Source of the DNA: Dysidea avara
Lineage: Eukaryota > Porifera > Demospongiae > Dictyoceratida > Dysideidae
DNA: 64,000 nucleotides
Direction of reading: 5' to 3'
Assembly (NCBI RefSeq): GCF_963678975.1
Contig: NC_089275.1
Coordinates: 27,527,977-27,591,976, forward strand
Under the pieces are notes generated by a model, which made no database searches, was not told the origin of the DNA, and worked only from the letters and a program-made list of their open reading frames with translations. The position numbers were made by a program, and so were the translations under genes. Within the stretch, counting starts at the first letter, position 1; each line of letters begins with the position of its first letter. Shown one piece after another: positions 1 to 11,785 of this stretch.

Positions 1-2218
1 GAAGTCACATTGTAGAGAGTTCAGCTACAAAGAAACTACCATGAAGAGAGTTCAGCTGTAAACAAATCACCCTGTAGAAAGTTCAGCTATGAACAGATCA
101 CCCTGTAGAGATATCAGCTAGAAGAAGTTACCTTGTAGAGAGTTCAGCTACAACGAAACCACCATGTAGAGAGTTCAGCTACAAACAAATTACCTGTAGA
201 GAGTTCAGCTAGAAACAAGTCACCCTGTAGAGAGATCAGCTAGAAACAAGTCACCTTGTAGAGAGTTCAGCTAGAAGAAGTCACATTGTTGAGAGTTCAG
301 CTACAAAGAAACTACCATGTAGAGAGTTCAGCTGCAAACAAATCACCCTGTAGAAAGTTCAGCTATGAACAGATCACCCTGTAGAGAGATCAGCTAGAAA
401 CAAGTCACCCTGTAGAGAGTTCAGCTAGAAGAAACTAAATTGTAGAGAGTTCAGCTACAAAGAAACCACCATTTAGAGAGTTCAGCTGCAAACAAATCAC
501 CCAGTAGAAAGTTCAGCTATGAACAGATCACCTTGTTGAGAGTTCAGTTAGAAACAAGGAATCCTGTAGAGAGATAACCTAGAAGTATCGCCTTGTAGAG
601 AGTTCAGCTACAAAGAAACCATTCTGTAAAGAGCTCAGCTGCAAACAAATCACCTGTACAGAATTCAGCTACAAACAAATCACCCTGTAGAGAGATCAGC
701 TAGAAGAAATTACCTTGTAGATAGTTCAGCTACAAACAAATCACCCTGTAGAGAGTTCAGCTAGAAACAAGTCACCCTGTAGAGAGATCAGCTAGAAACA
801 AGTCACCTTGTAGAGAGTTCAGCTAGAAGAAGTCACATTGTTGAGAGTTCAGCTACAAAGAAACTACCATGTAGAGAGTTCAGCTGCAAACAAATCACCC
901 TGTAGAAAGTTCAGCTATGAACAGATCACCCTGTAGAGAGATCAGCTAGAAACAAGTCACCCTGTAGAGAGTTCAGCTAGAAGAAACTAAATTGTAGAGA
1001 GTTCAGCTACAAAGAAACCACCATTTAGAGAGTTCAGCTGCAAACAAATCACCCAGTAGAAAGTTCAGCTATGAACAGATCACCTTGTTGAGAGTTCAGT
1101 TAGAAACAAGGAATCCTGTAGAGAGATAACCTAGAAGTATCGCCTTGTAGAGAGTTCAGCTACAAAGAAACCATTCTGTAAAGAGCTCAGCTGCAAACAA
1201 ATCACCTGTACAGAATTCAGCTACAAACAAATCACCCTGTAGAGAGATCAGCTAGAAGAAATTACCTTGTAGATAGTTCAGCTACAAACAAATCACCCTG
1301 TAGAGAGTTCAGCTAGAAACAAGTCACCCTGTAGAGAGATCAGCTAGAAACAAGTCACCTTGTAGAGAGTTCAGCTAGAAGAAGTCACATTGTTGAGAGT
1401 TCAGCTACAAAGAAACTACCATGTAGAGAGTTCAGCTGCAAACAAATCACCCTGTAGAAAGTTCAGCTATGAACAGATCACCCTGTAGAGAGATCAGCTA
1501 GAAACAAGTCACCCTGTAGAGAGTTCAGCTAGAAGAAACTAAATTGTAGAGAGTTCAGCTACAAAGAAACCACCATTTAGAGAGTTCAGCTGCAAACAAA
1601 TCACCCAGTAGAAAGTTCAGCTATGAACAGATCACCTTGTTGAGAGTTCAGTTAGAAACAAGGAATCCTGTAGAGAGATAACCTAGAAGTATCGCCTTGT
1701 AGAGAGTTCAGCTACAAAGAAACCATTTTGTAAAGAGCTCAGCTGCAAACAAATCACCTGTACAGAATTCAGCTACGAACAAATCACCCTGTAGAGAGAT
1801 CAGCTATAAGAAGTTACCTTGTAGATAGTTCAGCTACAAACAAATCTCCCTGTAGAGAGAACAGCTAGAAGAAATTACCTTGTAGAGAGTTCAACTACAA
1901 AGAAACCACCATGTAGAGAGTTCAGCTGCAAAGAAATCACCCTGTAGAAAATTCTGCCAGAAACAAATTTCCCTGTAGAAAGATCAGTTAGAAGAAGTTA
2001 CCTTTTAGAGAGTTCAGCTACAAAGAAACCATTCTGTAAAGAGCTCAGCTGCAAACAAATCACCTGTACAGAATTCAGCTACAAACACATCACCCTGTAG
2101 AGAGATCAGCTAGAAGAAGTTACCTTGTAGATTGTTCAGCTACAAACAATTCACCCTGTAGAGAGAGCAATTAGAAGAAGTCACCTTGTAGAGTGTTCAG
2201 TTACAAAGAAACCACCAT
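1..2218. repeat. Minisatellite with 552-bp higher-order period
   Basis: Tandem units of roughly 35-40 bp, each built on TGTAGAGAGTTCAGCTA followed by CAAACAAATCACC or GAAGAAGTTACC variants. Between about 190 and 1800 the units form a higher-order repeat: the marker AAGGAATCCTG occurs at 556, 1108 and 1660 and TCACATTGTTGAG at 281, 833 and 1385, both exactly 552 bp apart. The three large copies are nearly identical, so this amplification is recent; units after about 1800 are more diverged. No long open frame. The same unit recurs at about 59.0-59.4 kb (opposite strand) and 62.0-62.2 kb. Confidence 0.95.
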
Positions 2219-2240
2219 GGAGATTTCTGTAATCAATGTA

Positions 2241-2479
2241 TGTGACCGGATTTGCGAAAAGGGGTCTTCCACACACATCCAATTCCGTAAACGTTGGAGA
2301 TCATAACTCAGTGTTCAAGTAACATATTAATCTGAAAATTTCACCATGTATTTAGCTATAGTGGTGCGCACCACTGTTCAAATGTCAAGGCAATAGCTCT
2401 TTCCAATCTGAAGTTATCAATTGTCAAAGTTGGAAAATTGGATGTGCTTGGAAGGTCCCTTTTCGCAAATCCGGTCACA
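2241..2479. mobile_element. MITE with TGTGACCGGATTT termini, TA target duplication
   Basis: Terminal inverted repeats of about 48 bp begin TGTGACCGGATTTGCGAAAA and end with its complement. TA flanks both ends. A related copy of the flanking sequence at 62219-62240 lacks the element and shows the joined empty site, which confirms both ends and the 2-bp duplication. No coding capacity. Four other elements here share the TGTGAC tip (8589, 39913, 42071 and 50519). Confidence 0.85.
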
Positions 2480-2641
2480 TATGTATTATATATATAATTT
2501 GTACATTTACTGATAAAATATTTAAAGTACATCTACTTCATCTTTTCTTCTTCCTGTAGTAAAGAAAAAAAAATTGGTTAAAAAAGTCCCAAAGCTGGCC
2601 ATAGGCCGGCTTTGGGGTATACAAATACAAAAAGAAATGAA

Positions 2642-2962
2642 ATCTAATCCAAAACAGCCAAGCTGTAAAAAAAGTGTGCGGCCCTCAGAAAGGCTATGGT
2701 GAAAAAAGATGTGAAATCCAAGGTGGCGGCCAAGAAATGGCTGTGATGGTAGGTTAATGGTAAAAATTTTAATAACGACAATTCAGGTGAATTTTTGTGC
2801 CGCTTCACAAAATTTACCTAAATTGTCATTATTAAAATTTTTACCATTAACCTACCATCACAGCCATTTCTTGGCCGCCACCTTGGATTTCACATCTTTT
2901 TTCACCATAGCCTTTCTGAGGGCCGCACACTTTTTTTACAGCTTGGCTGTTTTGGATTAGAT
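2642..2962. repeat. Hairpin (foldback) element, about 155-bp arms
   Basis: The left arm starting ATCTAATCCAAAACAGCC is repeated in reverse complement ending GGATTAGAT, with a short centre near 2802. The arms are almost identical. A second copy at 62398-62684 has a shortened right arm, and a diverged single arm is visible at 13660-13800. Transcripts would fold into a long stem. Confidence 0.85.
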
Positions 2963-3119
2963 ACGTATATTCACTGCACAAGTAGCCAACATCAAACCAC
3001 TCCATTATAGATGGTGTTGTCATTAGGTCAAATGTATCGGACGATCTTCAATAGGGTGGAGTGGTTGAGAAAGTGATTGTTTGCAAACTGCAAAACTGAT
3101 GTGTAGGTAGTCAACAATC

Positions 3120-5115
3120 CAGAAAATCAACTTTTACAAATCAATCCCCCTACCATTGTAGGGTGTTCATCATGGTATCCCATTGCTAGACCCACAGAAG
3201 CAGGATTGTTCTTTTAACAGAAAATATTGCTTACAAGATGCAAAATTTATAAATTAAAGTTTTCCACTCCACAGAAATGACCGGATGAAATTTGCTACTT
3301 AGCCAGATCTTATCTAGAGAGTTGTTTTAGTTAAAAAGTATGTACAGCAATAAGCAAATGATTGGCTGGATTCACTGTGTAGGGCTACTTTCTTTAAAAG
3401 TTAGGAATTATTTTTCGAATTCAAAATCCCTTACCAGCCAAGAAAAGATAAGTCACTTTTCCTCATAGTGCTGTGATAAGATTAGATGCATAGTCTGTCT
3501 ATACTGTTATAGACTGGAAAAGATCTGAGACTTCTCACCATCTGGGTGATAACTATTAAAAGTTTCTGCAACATTAAGAAATTATATTATACTTGCTAGA
3601 AATTTCCAGTGTTTTTTTTTTTACTTTCTAGCCATTAAGTAATAGTTAGACGTCAAGAGCCAGGGTTCTACAGGATTCAGAAAACTTGAAGGCACTACCT
3701 GAGGGCAGCGAGGGCACTACAAAGGGCCTGAGGGTTTTCTAAATGCTGTAGAACCCATTGTTTCTTGACATCTAGACTATACAACCCATTATTGTACCTT
3801 GAGTTGACAGCTACTTGCAAACGAGAAATATATTGTTAATTACTAGAAACAAGCCCTCTATGCATCCCTTTAATTCAGCATGGTTGTTGCTACCCATTAA
3901 ATACCCACACATTGCCAATGTTACAAGTATGTTTCGAAGTAGAACTATAACTGGACTACAACTCATTGTTGTGCCTTGACAGCTGCTTGTAAACAAGAAA
4001 TGTTATATTGATTAGTACAAACAAGTCCATTACACTTCCCTCTAATTCAGTACGGCTGTTTCTAGATATTTAAACACCCATGCATTGCCAGTGTATAGGC
4101 ACGTAATTGTCGTGTTTCGTATTGCCTCAGAGCGTGGTCTCCATTGGACATGAATGTGGCACTGCGGGATTTAGAGACCACTTTTTCAGCCAATCAAATT
4201 TCAGTATCAACCTTGTTGTAGCTAGTCTAATTATTGACTGGAGCAATGGAAAAAGATCCAGCTGGATGCTTTGAACCAGTGGTTGTTTATTATTATTATT
4301 ATTGCATTCATAACCTTCACACATGGTTCTACACCACTGAAAGCAACCAAATAATCCAAATTTGACTTCACCTCTCCAGCTCTACAGCAGCTCAAATCTT
4401 TACTATACCACCCCACAACACCATCAAGTTGTGAATACATATCCAAAAATAAACCTAAAAGCACAAAAACTTCCATTCTATAAGTGGAGTTCCTGGTGAG
4501 CTGCTGGTATACTGCACCATATGAATTCACAGAAGCACAATTAACATGCAACTTACCACTACTGCCAGACATTTTGGACCATCATTAATCACCATTCTAA
4601 ACAAAATTAGGTGACCAGTGTGACATTGGAAGTGCTGGAAAGAACTTTAAGAGTTAGAGTCACTGAGAGAATCTCGTACGTATATATAATGATGCACGAA
4701 ACTTTTGGAGCTTGTCACCCAGACGGTGAGAAGTCTTACATCCTTGCAGTATAGACATCCAACCTTATCACATCACTATGAGGAAGAGTAAGTATTACTT
4801 GTATTGGCTGGTAGGGCAGCTTGAATTGAAAACTCATGCTGCATTTCCTAAGACAGCAACCCTGTGCTGGGAATCCAGCCAATTGTTTGCTTATTGCTTT
4901 GCATATTACAATAACTCTGGATAAGATCTGGCTAAATAGCAAGTTTCACCTGGTACTTTGTGTGGAGCATGAAATTTGAAAAGAAACTTTGTGTCTCATG
5001 AGATACTGAAAGTGATATTTATGTGAAGACAACAGTCATGCCTCTGGTTTCATGGTGGATCTAGCAAAGGAGTACTACAATGACCATCCCACAATGGTAG
5101 AGGGATCAATTATTA
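3120..5115. repeat. Old inverted repeat, arms about 450 bp
   Basis: Segments at about 3120-3585 and 4665-5115 are diverged reverse complements: the CTTCTCACC-rich block near 3530 pairs with GGTGAGAAG at about 4725, and AGCCAGATCTTATC near 3300 pairs with GATAAGATCTGGCT near 4920. The interior holds a tandem duplication (3780-4106) and an unidentified minus-strand open frame of 113 codons at 4231-4572 that ends in a trinucleotide repeat. It may be an old non-autonomous transposon; no target duplication was found. Confidence 0.55.
3780..4106. repeat. Two-copy tandem duplication, about 172-bp unit
   Basis: The block beginning GACAGCTACTTGCAAACGAG at 3806 is repeated with moderate divergence at 3978; both copies continue through TAATTCAG and a CACCCA or CACACA stretch into GCATTGCCA-like sequence. 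No coding signal. Confidence 0.7.
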
Positions 5116-5823
5116 AAAGTTGATTTTTAGACAGATGAATTTGGCCATTCAGGGTTCAAAACTGGCTGAATTGAGTCAAGTCATTTCCAGAGCTCCATCA
5201 AAACTGTGCCAGAGAAAAAAGTCAGAAAATGGTAGACCACAAAGCACTGGTTGATTTTTACAACAGTGCATATATTCATATAGCTTTATGTCTGTAGTGA
5301 AAATCAAACCAGCTGTGAGCATAAGTGATTGGACTGGATTGCAGAATCAATCACATGTTGTTTGATTTTATTGCATCATATGAACAAATATAACACCGGC
5401 ATGTATTTAAAATGCTTGAATAGTGGTACAGTATATGCCTACACACACATAGCCATAATAGGCACCAGACACTACTTGACCACTTTATGTGTTTCTGTTT
5501 TTACTTCAGTTATTTTTATTTCTACTAGCACTTATAATTCATTGTGTTTTCATTTTCTTGCAGGGCTAGTATAAGCATTATAGTCACTATAAGCATTATA
5601 GTCACTATAACAGTGGCCATAGCAAGATTTTAATAGTTGAAAGCATAGATCGATATGCTCTAATAAAACATTCAAGCATGACTCTTTACTCTAGTTGAAC
5701 ATTCATCATATTTTTGCTGTATGGTATGGAATAGAGCTAAAAACCCTAAGCACAGAGCCACTTGACTTAACCTGCTATTTATAGCCTTGTCCTTATTTTT
5801 ACATGTTTATAATTTTGCTGCAG

Positions 5824-8268
5824 GTCATTGCTTAAAGCAGCTGTGATATTTGTTCCTCTCCTTGGAAGCACTTGGGTGTTTGGAATACTAGCTATTAATG
5901 AAGACACTGTTGTTTTTGCATGGCTGTTTACAGTGCTAAACTCTTTACAGGTACAATTGGTATTATGCTGCACCTTAATATTGTATCGTTCACAGGGCTT
6001 GTTCATCTTGCTTTTTGATGTAGTAAAAACTGAAAAGGTATATATACCTACAGTACATGTAGTATCCACAGTACTGCAGTTACAAATTGTGTCTATATGT
6101 TTATACAGTAGTTTTGAAACTGAAGATCTCACAAACCTTTTCATGAATTAATACAAACTAATACATGCATACTCAGCTTCTGCATTTACAATACATGTAA
6201 TTATGTCAGTTTCTTTATGGGAAGCAAACAAAGCAGTCACTATATTTATTTCTAAGTAAGCATAGCTACTATAGCTACACTACATACACTGCACTTACCA
6301 TCTTTATTATTGAATGCTTACCTTGCTGGGAATATATGCGGCAAACAGCAATGGCACACGTACCTTATGTGCAATTATGAAGTCATTTGATTTACGTATC
6401 ATATACAAAGTGTTACAGGTGTTGATTTAAATTAAGTTTCATGTTGTAGTTCTTAACACTTCTCAAAACTAAATGGAATGTGATTTCTCTTGGAACTCAA
6501 ACATCTCACATAGCTGTAAGTGGTGGAAGAAACAAAGTGTACATGTACTCAACAATCTTTCCATTGCAGACTAAAGATTTAACTGTCTCGAATCCAAGAA
6601 AGGAATCAACAAGTGAGTGATGGTATACGTTTTATGTATACTATTTTATCAGCAATTATTTGGTGACCTGCAGCTCTAAATACCTAAAGCCAAACAAACG
6701 CTCTATGTAGTTTATATGTCCACCCACAAAAGTAACACCAAAGAAGTGAATGTGTGTTCTGAATGTGTGTTCTGAATGTGTGTTCTGAATGTGTGTTCTG
6801 AATGTGTGTTCTGAATGTGTGTTCTGAATGTGTGTTCTGAATGTGTGTTCTGAATGTGTGTTCTGAATGTGTGTTCTGAATGTGTGTTCTGATACTTCTG
6901 AATATACAAAATAAAACCACATGACTTACTGTTAATTTTAAAATCCCTTACTAACCTTCAAATGGGTTCATTACACCACTAAAACATTTAGCAGCTTATC
7001 TGTGTAATACCCAGGTAAATGCTAGTGTGAACAAACTATAGAAAGGCACAATAATATATTTGAAAGCTTGTCAGTATACTGCATTATATCTCTCAGGTAA
7101 TGATTTGGTATGTTTATGGGGTTCAATTACATTTACACTCTATGCTATCAAATAGTACTTTATTTAAGCTTGTTCCTATTGTATTAGCATTCCAGTGCCA
7201 AACTGGATAAAAGGAATGATAAACTTAGCAAGAAAGTAGGAAATTCTGTTCCTACAATAATTCATTGATGTTATTCTTTTATTTATTCTGTATCCATTTT
7301 CATGTTTGTTCTTCTTGCTTGCATCCACTGCTTTGCTAGGGGAATGCCTAGGGTAGTTTCCAGAGGGTTCAGGAAATCCCTTTGGATTTATGCAGTTCTT
7401 GAAAGTGAGTTTATCATTTCTGGCCTCCAAAATCAAACATCCTTCATGAAATGGAAAACATTTTAATGGTTTATTTCAGTTAAACAATACGTAGATCACA
7501 CAATGAAAACATCCATTTAGTGTATTTCAACAATAATTTACATGATAAAGATCGAGGTACTCTAATAAAACAGTTAGGCAATGTTTCTCTAATAGAACAG
7601 TCATTAGCCACAGTGGAAACCCCAATTCAAAATTCCTGTATATTTCTCTAGTTAGAGTTAGCTACATGTATATGTTGTGAAATTCCTTAAAACACAATGT
7701 AAAATGCTTGTTTTCAGATGTTTAATCACAACAGCATAATAAAGGTGTTATATACTGCAGTTGTATCTTTTTAACAGCAAGTGGGATTGTTCAAGATCAA
7801 GATATCAGTCATTGTGATTTGATTTGTCATGTTGAATGTACTGACCATGCTGATCTCAATGAAGCTGCTGTAGTAAAACACAAACATCCTATTAGACATG
7901 TAGAGTCAGCTGCTCCTGTTGATCGCAAAGAATGTGTTGATCAGCTTGATATACAGCAAGTGGTACAGACTGATTTATCAAAATATTGCACTACTGCTGT
8001 TGACAGTGTATTGGTTAACCCTGCAAGTTTTATTCCTCCAATGCAAGTGCAATCACTAATCAGTTGTAAGTACAAAAGCCAGTGTTGTTACATATTATAT
8101 TACTATATATGTATTGTGTTGTTTTGTGTAGCAAATACTGTCAGTGTTCTTGTTGACTGCAAGACTGAAACAATTATATATACTCAAGACAAAAGTTCTA
8201 CAGAATTTCATTCTGTATCAACATCACAATGTGATCAAGGAGAAACTACAAAAGAAAGTAATCTTTGA
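5824..8268 (+). CDS. Adhesion-type GPCR, 3' end (TM6, TM7, cytosolic tail), five exons
   Basis: Exons 5824-5950, 5996-6037, 6570-6612, 7778-8065 and 8132-8268 join in phase at GT-AG introns and end at TGA 8266-8268, giving 211 residues. Exon 1 reads PLLGSTWVFGILAI then FAWLFTVLNSLQ, the TM6 and TM7 signature of the secretin/adhesion (7tm_2) receptors; exon 2 continues GLFILLFDVVKTEK, completing TM7 and the EK that starts helix 8. The remaining 155 residues form a His/Cys-rich tail I do not recognise. Introns 1 (45 bp) and 4 (66 bp) are multiples of three with no stop, so retained forms would stay open; comparison with LNSLQGLF in the family argues that intron 1 is spliced. The first base of exon 1 completes a codon from an upstream exon; TM1-5 were not found in the window. 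Exons 1-2 are secure; the tail exons rest on phase and splice signals. Confidence 0.8.
6748..6892. repeat. 13-bp minisatellite, about 11 copies
   Basis: Near-perfect repeats of GAATGTGTGTTCT inside intron 3 of the GPCR gene. As 13 is not a multiple of three, all three minus-strand frames stay open and give His/Thr/Glu-rich artefact reading frames. It is likely length-polymorphic. Confidence 0.95.
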
Positions 8269-8588
8269 CTGCTATTCTTTTGACCACACATACATATGTA
8301 GTCTAATAAGACAGTAGCATATACATGTAGTTTAGTTTTGTACTATACATAATTATAGTGTAGTAACGCAATTAGAATGCACACAGTATTTTCTTATACA
8401 CAAAGTAATATTTTATAGCATCATTTTAAGCACATGAAGCTTATTCAAAAAGAAGTGATCCTTAAGGAACTGAAATCAGATGTATACTCTCATTTTACAA
8501 ATGTAAATGTATGGAGTTAAGTGCTTTCAGGCTGCAGAACCACTGAGTCATGCAGACTCTCAGCATATATGCTGAGAAAATTACTAAA
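8269..8588. other. Gene-free stretch after the GPCR stop
   Basis: This should hold the 3' UTR of the GPCR gene. No AATAAA signal is seen close to the stop codon, and there is no other recognisable feature. Confidence 0.5.
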
Positions 8589-9212
8589 TGTGACCGGATT
8601 TCATATAACAAGGCTTCCACACATACAAAATCAAACTTACGATTTTACCAGAAATGGATTGCTGGTCTAATACACTATCATATTTCACACTGTACTTCCT
8701 TCAGCACTGGCAAGTCTGGTTTCTGTAGCAGCTTTCTTCCGACCCTGTCAAAGCCACGAGTGTGAGATTGGCACCATTAAATGGCCATGGCTTTGTGATA
8801 ATGGTGTGTAGTGAGCTGGGACTTCACAGAGAGCTCGCCAATAGTGTTCTCAGTCAATTTGGAGTAATTTGAGGGCCATGGAGAGCCCAAACTTGGCCTC
8901 TGGATTCCAATTGTCTTCTTACTTCATTTTATACCCGTATATTAAGACCACCGTCCACCCCCCCACCCTATTACTACCACCTGTGATATTATTACCCGCT
9001 CGAAAAAAGCTGCTCAAAACAGGGAAAAGTTTGGGTATCAGAAATGTATACACCCACTCAGTGATAGCTAGTGAACAGATGAACAATAGGTACAAATTTT
9101 GTTTGCACAGCTGTAGGCACTGGGAAGTTATTACACAATGATTCCTTAAAATCACCATATCTCCTAACAAAGCTTTGTGCGTCGAAGCCTTGTTTTGTCA
9201 AATTCAGTCACA
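8589..9212. mobile_element. TGTGAC-family MITE, about 624 bp
   Basis: Starts TGTGACCGGATTTCATATAA and ends TTGTCAAATTCAGTCACA, with AA on both flanks. It is a close full-length relative, in opposite orientation, of the element at 42071-42710. The interior matches that copy throughout, including a GGTGGTAGTAATAGGGTGG-type block. Short open frames inside are chance; no transposase is encoded. Confidence 0.85.
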
Positions 9213-10463
9213 AATTAAAATAACATTTATAAAATTGTAGCTATATGCAAAACTGTGTGCATAAGAAACTAGTAAAGTTAATGAGTAGCCATTTGATACA
9301 TTTTTTTGTGACCATGACTTGCATAACAATTATGTGAAAGTCTGAAAGTCATGGAATAAACCCAGCTATAGTTTGTAATCCACCATTCGCTGATATCTAG
9401 TGCTGTGATGCATATTCTCAATGAAAATTTGCCACCAATGGCTACCTGTGTTGTCTTTGGTAATGGATTAATTTTGTCTGCACCAACTGCAATTTTAATT
9501 ATTTAAAGTGGTTACTACTGTAGTTGTGAGTAAGGCTCATCCCAAAAGGACTCTCTCTATGCATGGTATCCTTGGAAACCCTGAATCTGTTCCTGTCTCA
9601 GGGCCGGATCCAGGAGCTGGCAAGGGGAGGGGCATAATTGGGCTAAGTTGTAGGTGGTTGCGGGCCAGATTCTCTTGTTAGTTGCTGCATTTTTGAAGCA
9701 GCAAATGATCACCTCTTAATAGTGTCTCACTGTTTGATTTTGGCCTTTGCAGATGGTTGTGAAGTCTTAAAAGCTGTTTAAAAAGCTCTGAATGTCAGCA
9801 ACACGATAATTCTTTTACAGGTGCTTAGTATGCAAGAAGGTGCTCGGTGACAATTTCACAGCTAGTTTGACTTTAATTTGCTTTCACTGCTTGAAGGTTC
9901 TTAGTTTACTAATTTGTTAAGATGCCTTACTGTAGATATACTGATAGTAAAGTGTCAGTAAACTTAAGTATATGGAACATAATTATTTTACTAAGTTTTA
10001 AACTCTCAGTAAAACATCAGTGAATGCGGGTTTACTGAAAAACTACTAAAATAACAAACAATTAACTGTTCCATGTACTGGGGATATACCACTGTAGTAA
10101 ACTAAGATACTTCAAGCAGTGTTTGTTTTAAGTGAATTTGTAATAAATGCTAGTAAAATGTGCATATTTTCATGAAATATAAATTTATCTTGGCCTGACA
10201 CAAAGTTTAGTATTTTTGGCTCTTCCAGTGGTGGGGGGGGGATTTGCTCCAAATGCCCAATCCTGCATCTGCCACTGTGTCTTGAGTAGTTGAAGAATAT
10301 GATTATGCATGTGTTTTGAAGTGTGGAGGTGTTTGGGTTATATAGATTTTCTGAAATTTACACCCAGCCTTCAAAGTTTAACTGGTGGTGATTCTAGTAC
10401 AGACATACAGTGGGCACAACATCCTTGCAGTATGGCTGTAGTATAATGTACTGACTTTCATGA
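9213..10463. other. Unannotated stretch with a possible hAT-like element
   Basis: CAGGGCCGGATCCAGG at 9599 and GCATCTGCCACTG ending near 10277 look like ends of a hAT-type non-autonomous element of the same style as CAGGGGCAGATCC at 63162, but no 8-bp duplication is visible. The rest shows no gene. Confidence 0.35.
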
Positions 10464-10636
10464 TGGGCTTGAGTCTATAATGTACCTATCAAGTCCCATT
10501 ACCCCTCTGGGGGATTTTGACTGAAAATCTGCCCCAAAATTTGAAACACAATTGGAAAAGCATTAATGTGATCATAATAGGATAATTTTGCAAAATAAAT
10601 ATAGGTAAATTTGAAAGCATAATAGACTCAAGCCTA
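10464..10636. mobile_element. hAT-like MITE with TGGGCTTGAGTC ends
   Basis: Inverted ends TGGGCTTGAGTCTATAATG and CATAATAGACTCAAGCCTA, flanked by TTTCATGA and TTTCATGG, an 8-bp duplication with one mismatch. The ends match those of the 1.1-kb element at 51430-52551, so both belong to one family. Confidence 0.75.
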
Positions 10637-11010
10637 TTTCATGGGGTGTGATAGTGAAATCTATAAAAGCTGTAGGATGTTTTAATTTAAACGATGCTTT
10701 AGCATAACTTAAATTGATACTAGAAGCAAATAAAATCGCAAACTAACTCTACCAATCTGAACTGCAAGATTTTAAAAATTTAGTTTCTATATATACAGGG
10801 AGCCAATACTTCTCTGAAAATGTTTATACATAATATCTATAGCGACTTGTAAGTGCTCAGAGAGAATCACTAGGACTGAGTCAAATATACTCAGAATTTT
10901 ACCCAAAATGTTTCAGGAATTTCCAAAATTTCAATTATTATGTTCTTCAGTGTTCCCGTTATGTTTGTATTATGCTCCTACTGTAGGTTAACAAGTAATA
11001 GTTGTAACAC

Positions 11011-11110
11011 ACCCATGAGGTTGTATCTAATTTGTAAACACGACACCCAAGGGCTGCAGGCCCGAGGGTGGAGTGTTTACAAATCAGATACAAACCGAAT
11101 GGGTGTGTTC
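11011..11110. repeat. Short inverted repeat, about 43-bp arms
   Basis: AACACACCCATGAGG near the left end pairs with an arm ending GGGTGTGTT; the loop contains GGGCTGCAGGCCC. It directly precedes the next MITE-like element and may be part of it. Confidence 0.6.
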
Positions 11111-11116
11111 TAACTG

Positions 11117-11785
11117 ATTTGTGGTATGGGGCATGTGCAGATCAAAGACGCACATTTGTAACACGGAAGGAACAAGAATGCAAGACAAATATTGGCTATT
11201 GCTGAGCGCTGTGTACAAGGAACGATTTTACTCACTAATTACTGTCTTGATATCATGGTTGCTTAATTCATTGTTAGCTAGTATATTCATTGGTAGTGCG
11301 TTTATTATGTACAAATCCGAGGTGCCATCATCGATGCCAATTACTCCAGCCTGATTGTACTGCTTCCGCATCATTTAGATGGGTGTAGCTGAAGTGTCTG
11401 ATATTCATTGTTGAGTGATGCAGCACTATAATAGCCTTGGTTAGCTTTAATTTATTGGCGAACAAGCGTGTGGTATACGGATACCGGTTCAGCCCAGCGG
11501 TTGTACTGCTTCCCATTCATTCAAATGAGTGTAGTGTTGTGCGTTCATTTGTTCCAGAGCAATTTACTTCCTTGTCAGTCCTTGATGTATTAGCCTTGTA
11601 TTGTGCCTTCCTGTGTTGGTCTGGTGTTTAGTTTCATTTGAAGTCTTTGAACTAATTAGTGGCCAGACCGTGTGGCCAAAAGGAGGTACTTAGCCATGCT
11701 ACAATTATTTGTAAACCGGTTTACAACTGATTTGTAACACTGGCGGCAGCCTTTGATCTGCCCACTCACCATACTACAACATTTC
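11117..11785. mobile_element. MITE-like element with about 50-bp inverted ends
   Basis: GATTTGTGGTATGGGGCATG at the left and an arm containing CTTTGATCTGCCCACTCACC at the right are imperfect inverted repeats. Inside, a block with TTGTACTGCTTCC occurs twice (about 11357 and 11499). No transposase. Confidence 0.55.

Noticed and set aside
1-2218. Regularly spaced repeats resembling a CRISPR array
   Set aside because: Units are diverged tandem repeats with no unique spacers, in a eukaryotic genome.
4231-4572. 113-codon minus-strand open frame
   Set aside because: No homology recognised, ends in a trinucleotide repeat, and lies between the arms of an old inverted repeat.
5329-5574. 81-codon open frame before the GPCR exons as a possible TM4/TM5 exon
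   Set aside because: Its translation does not resemble 7tm_2 helices and it lacks an in-phase donor to exon 1.
6656-6922. Three overlapping minus-strand open frames rich in His, Thr and Glu
   Set aside because: They are readings of the 13-bp minisatellite in three frames and have no independent support.
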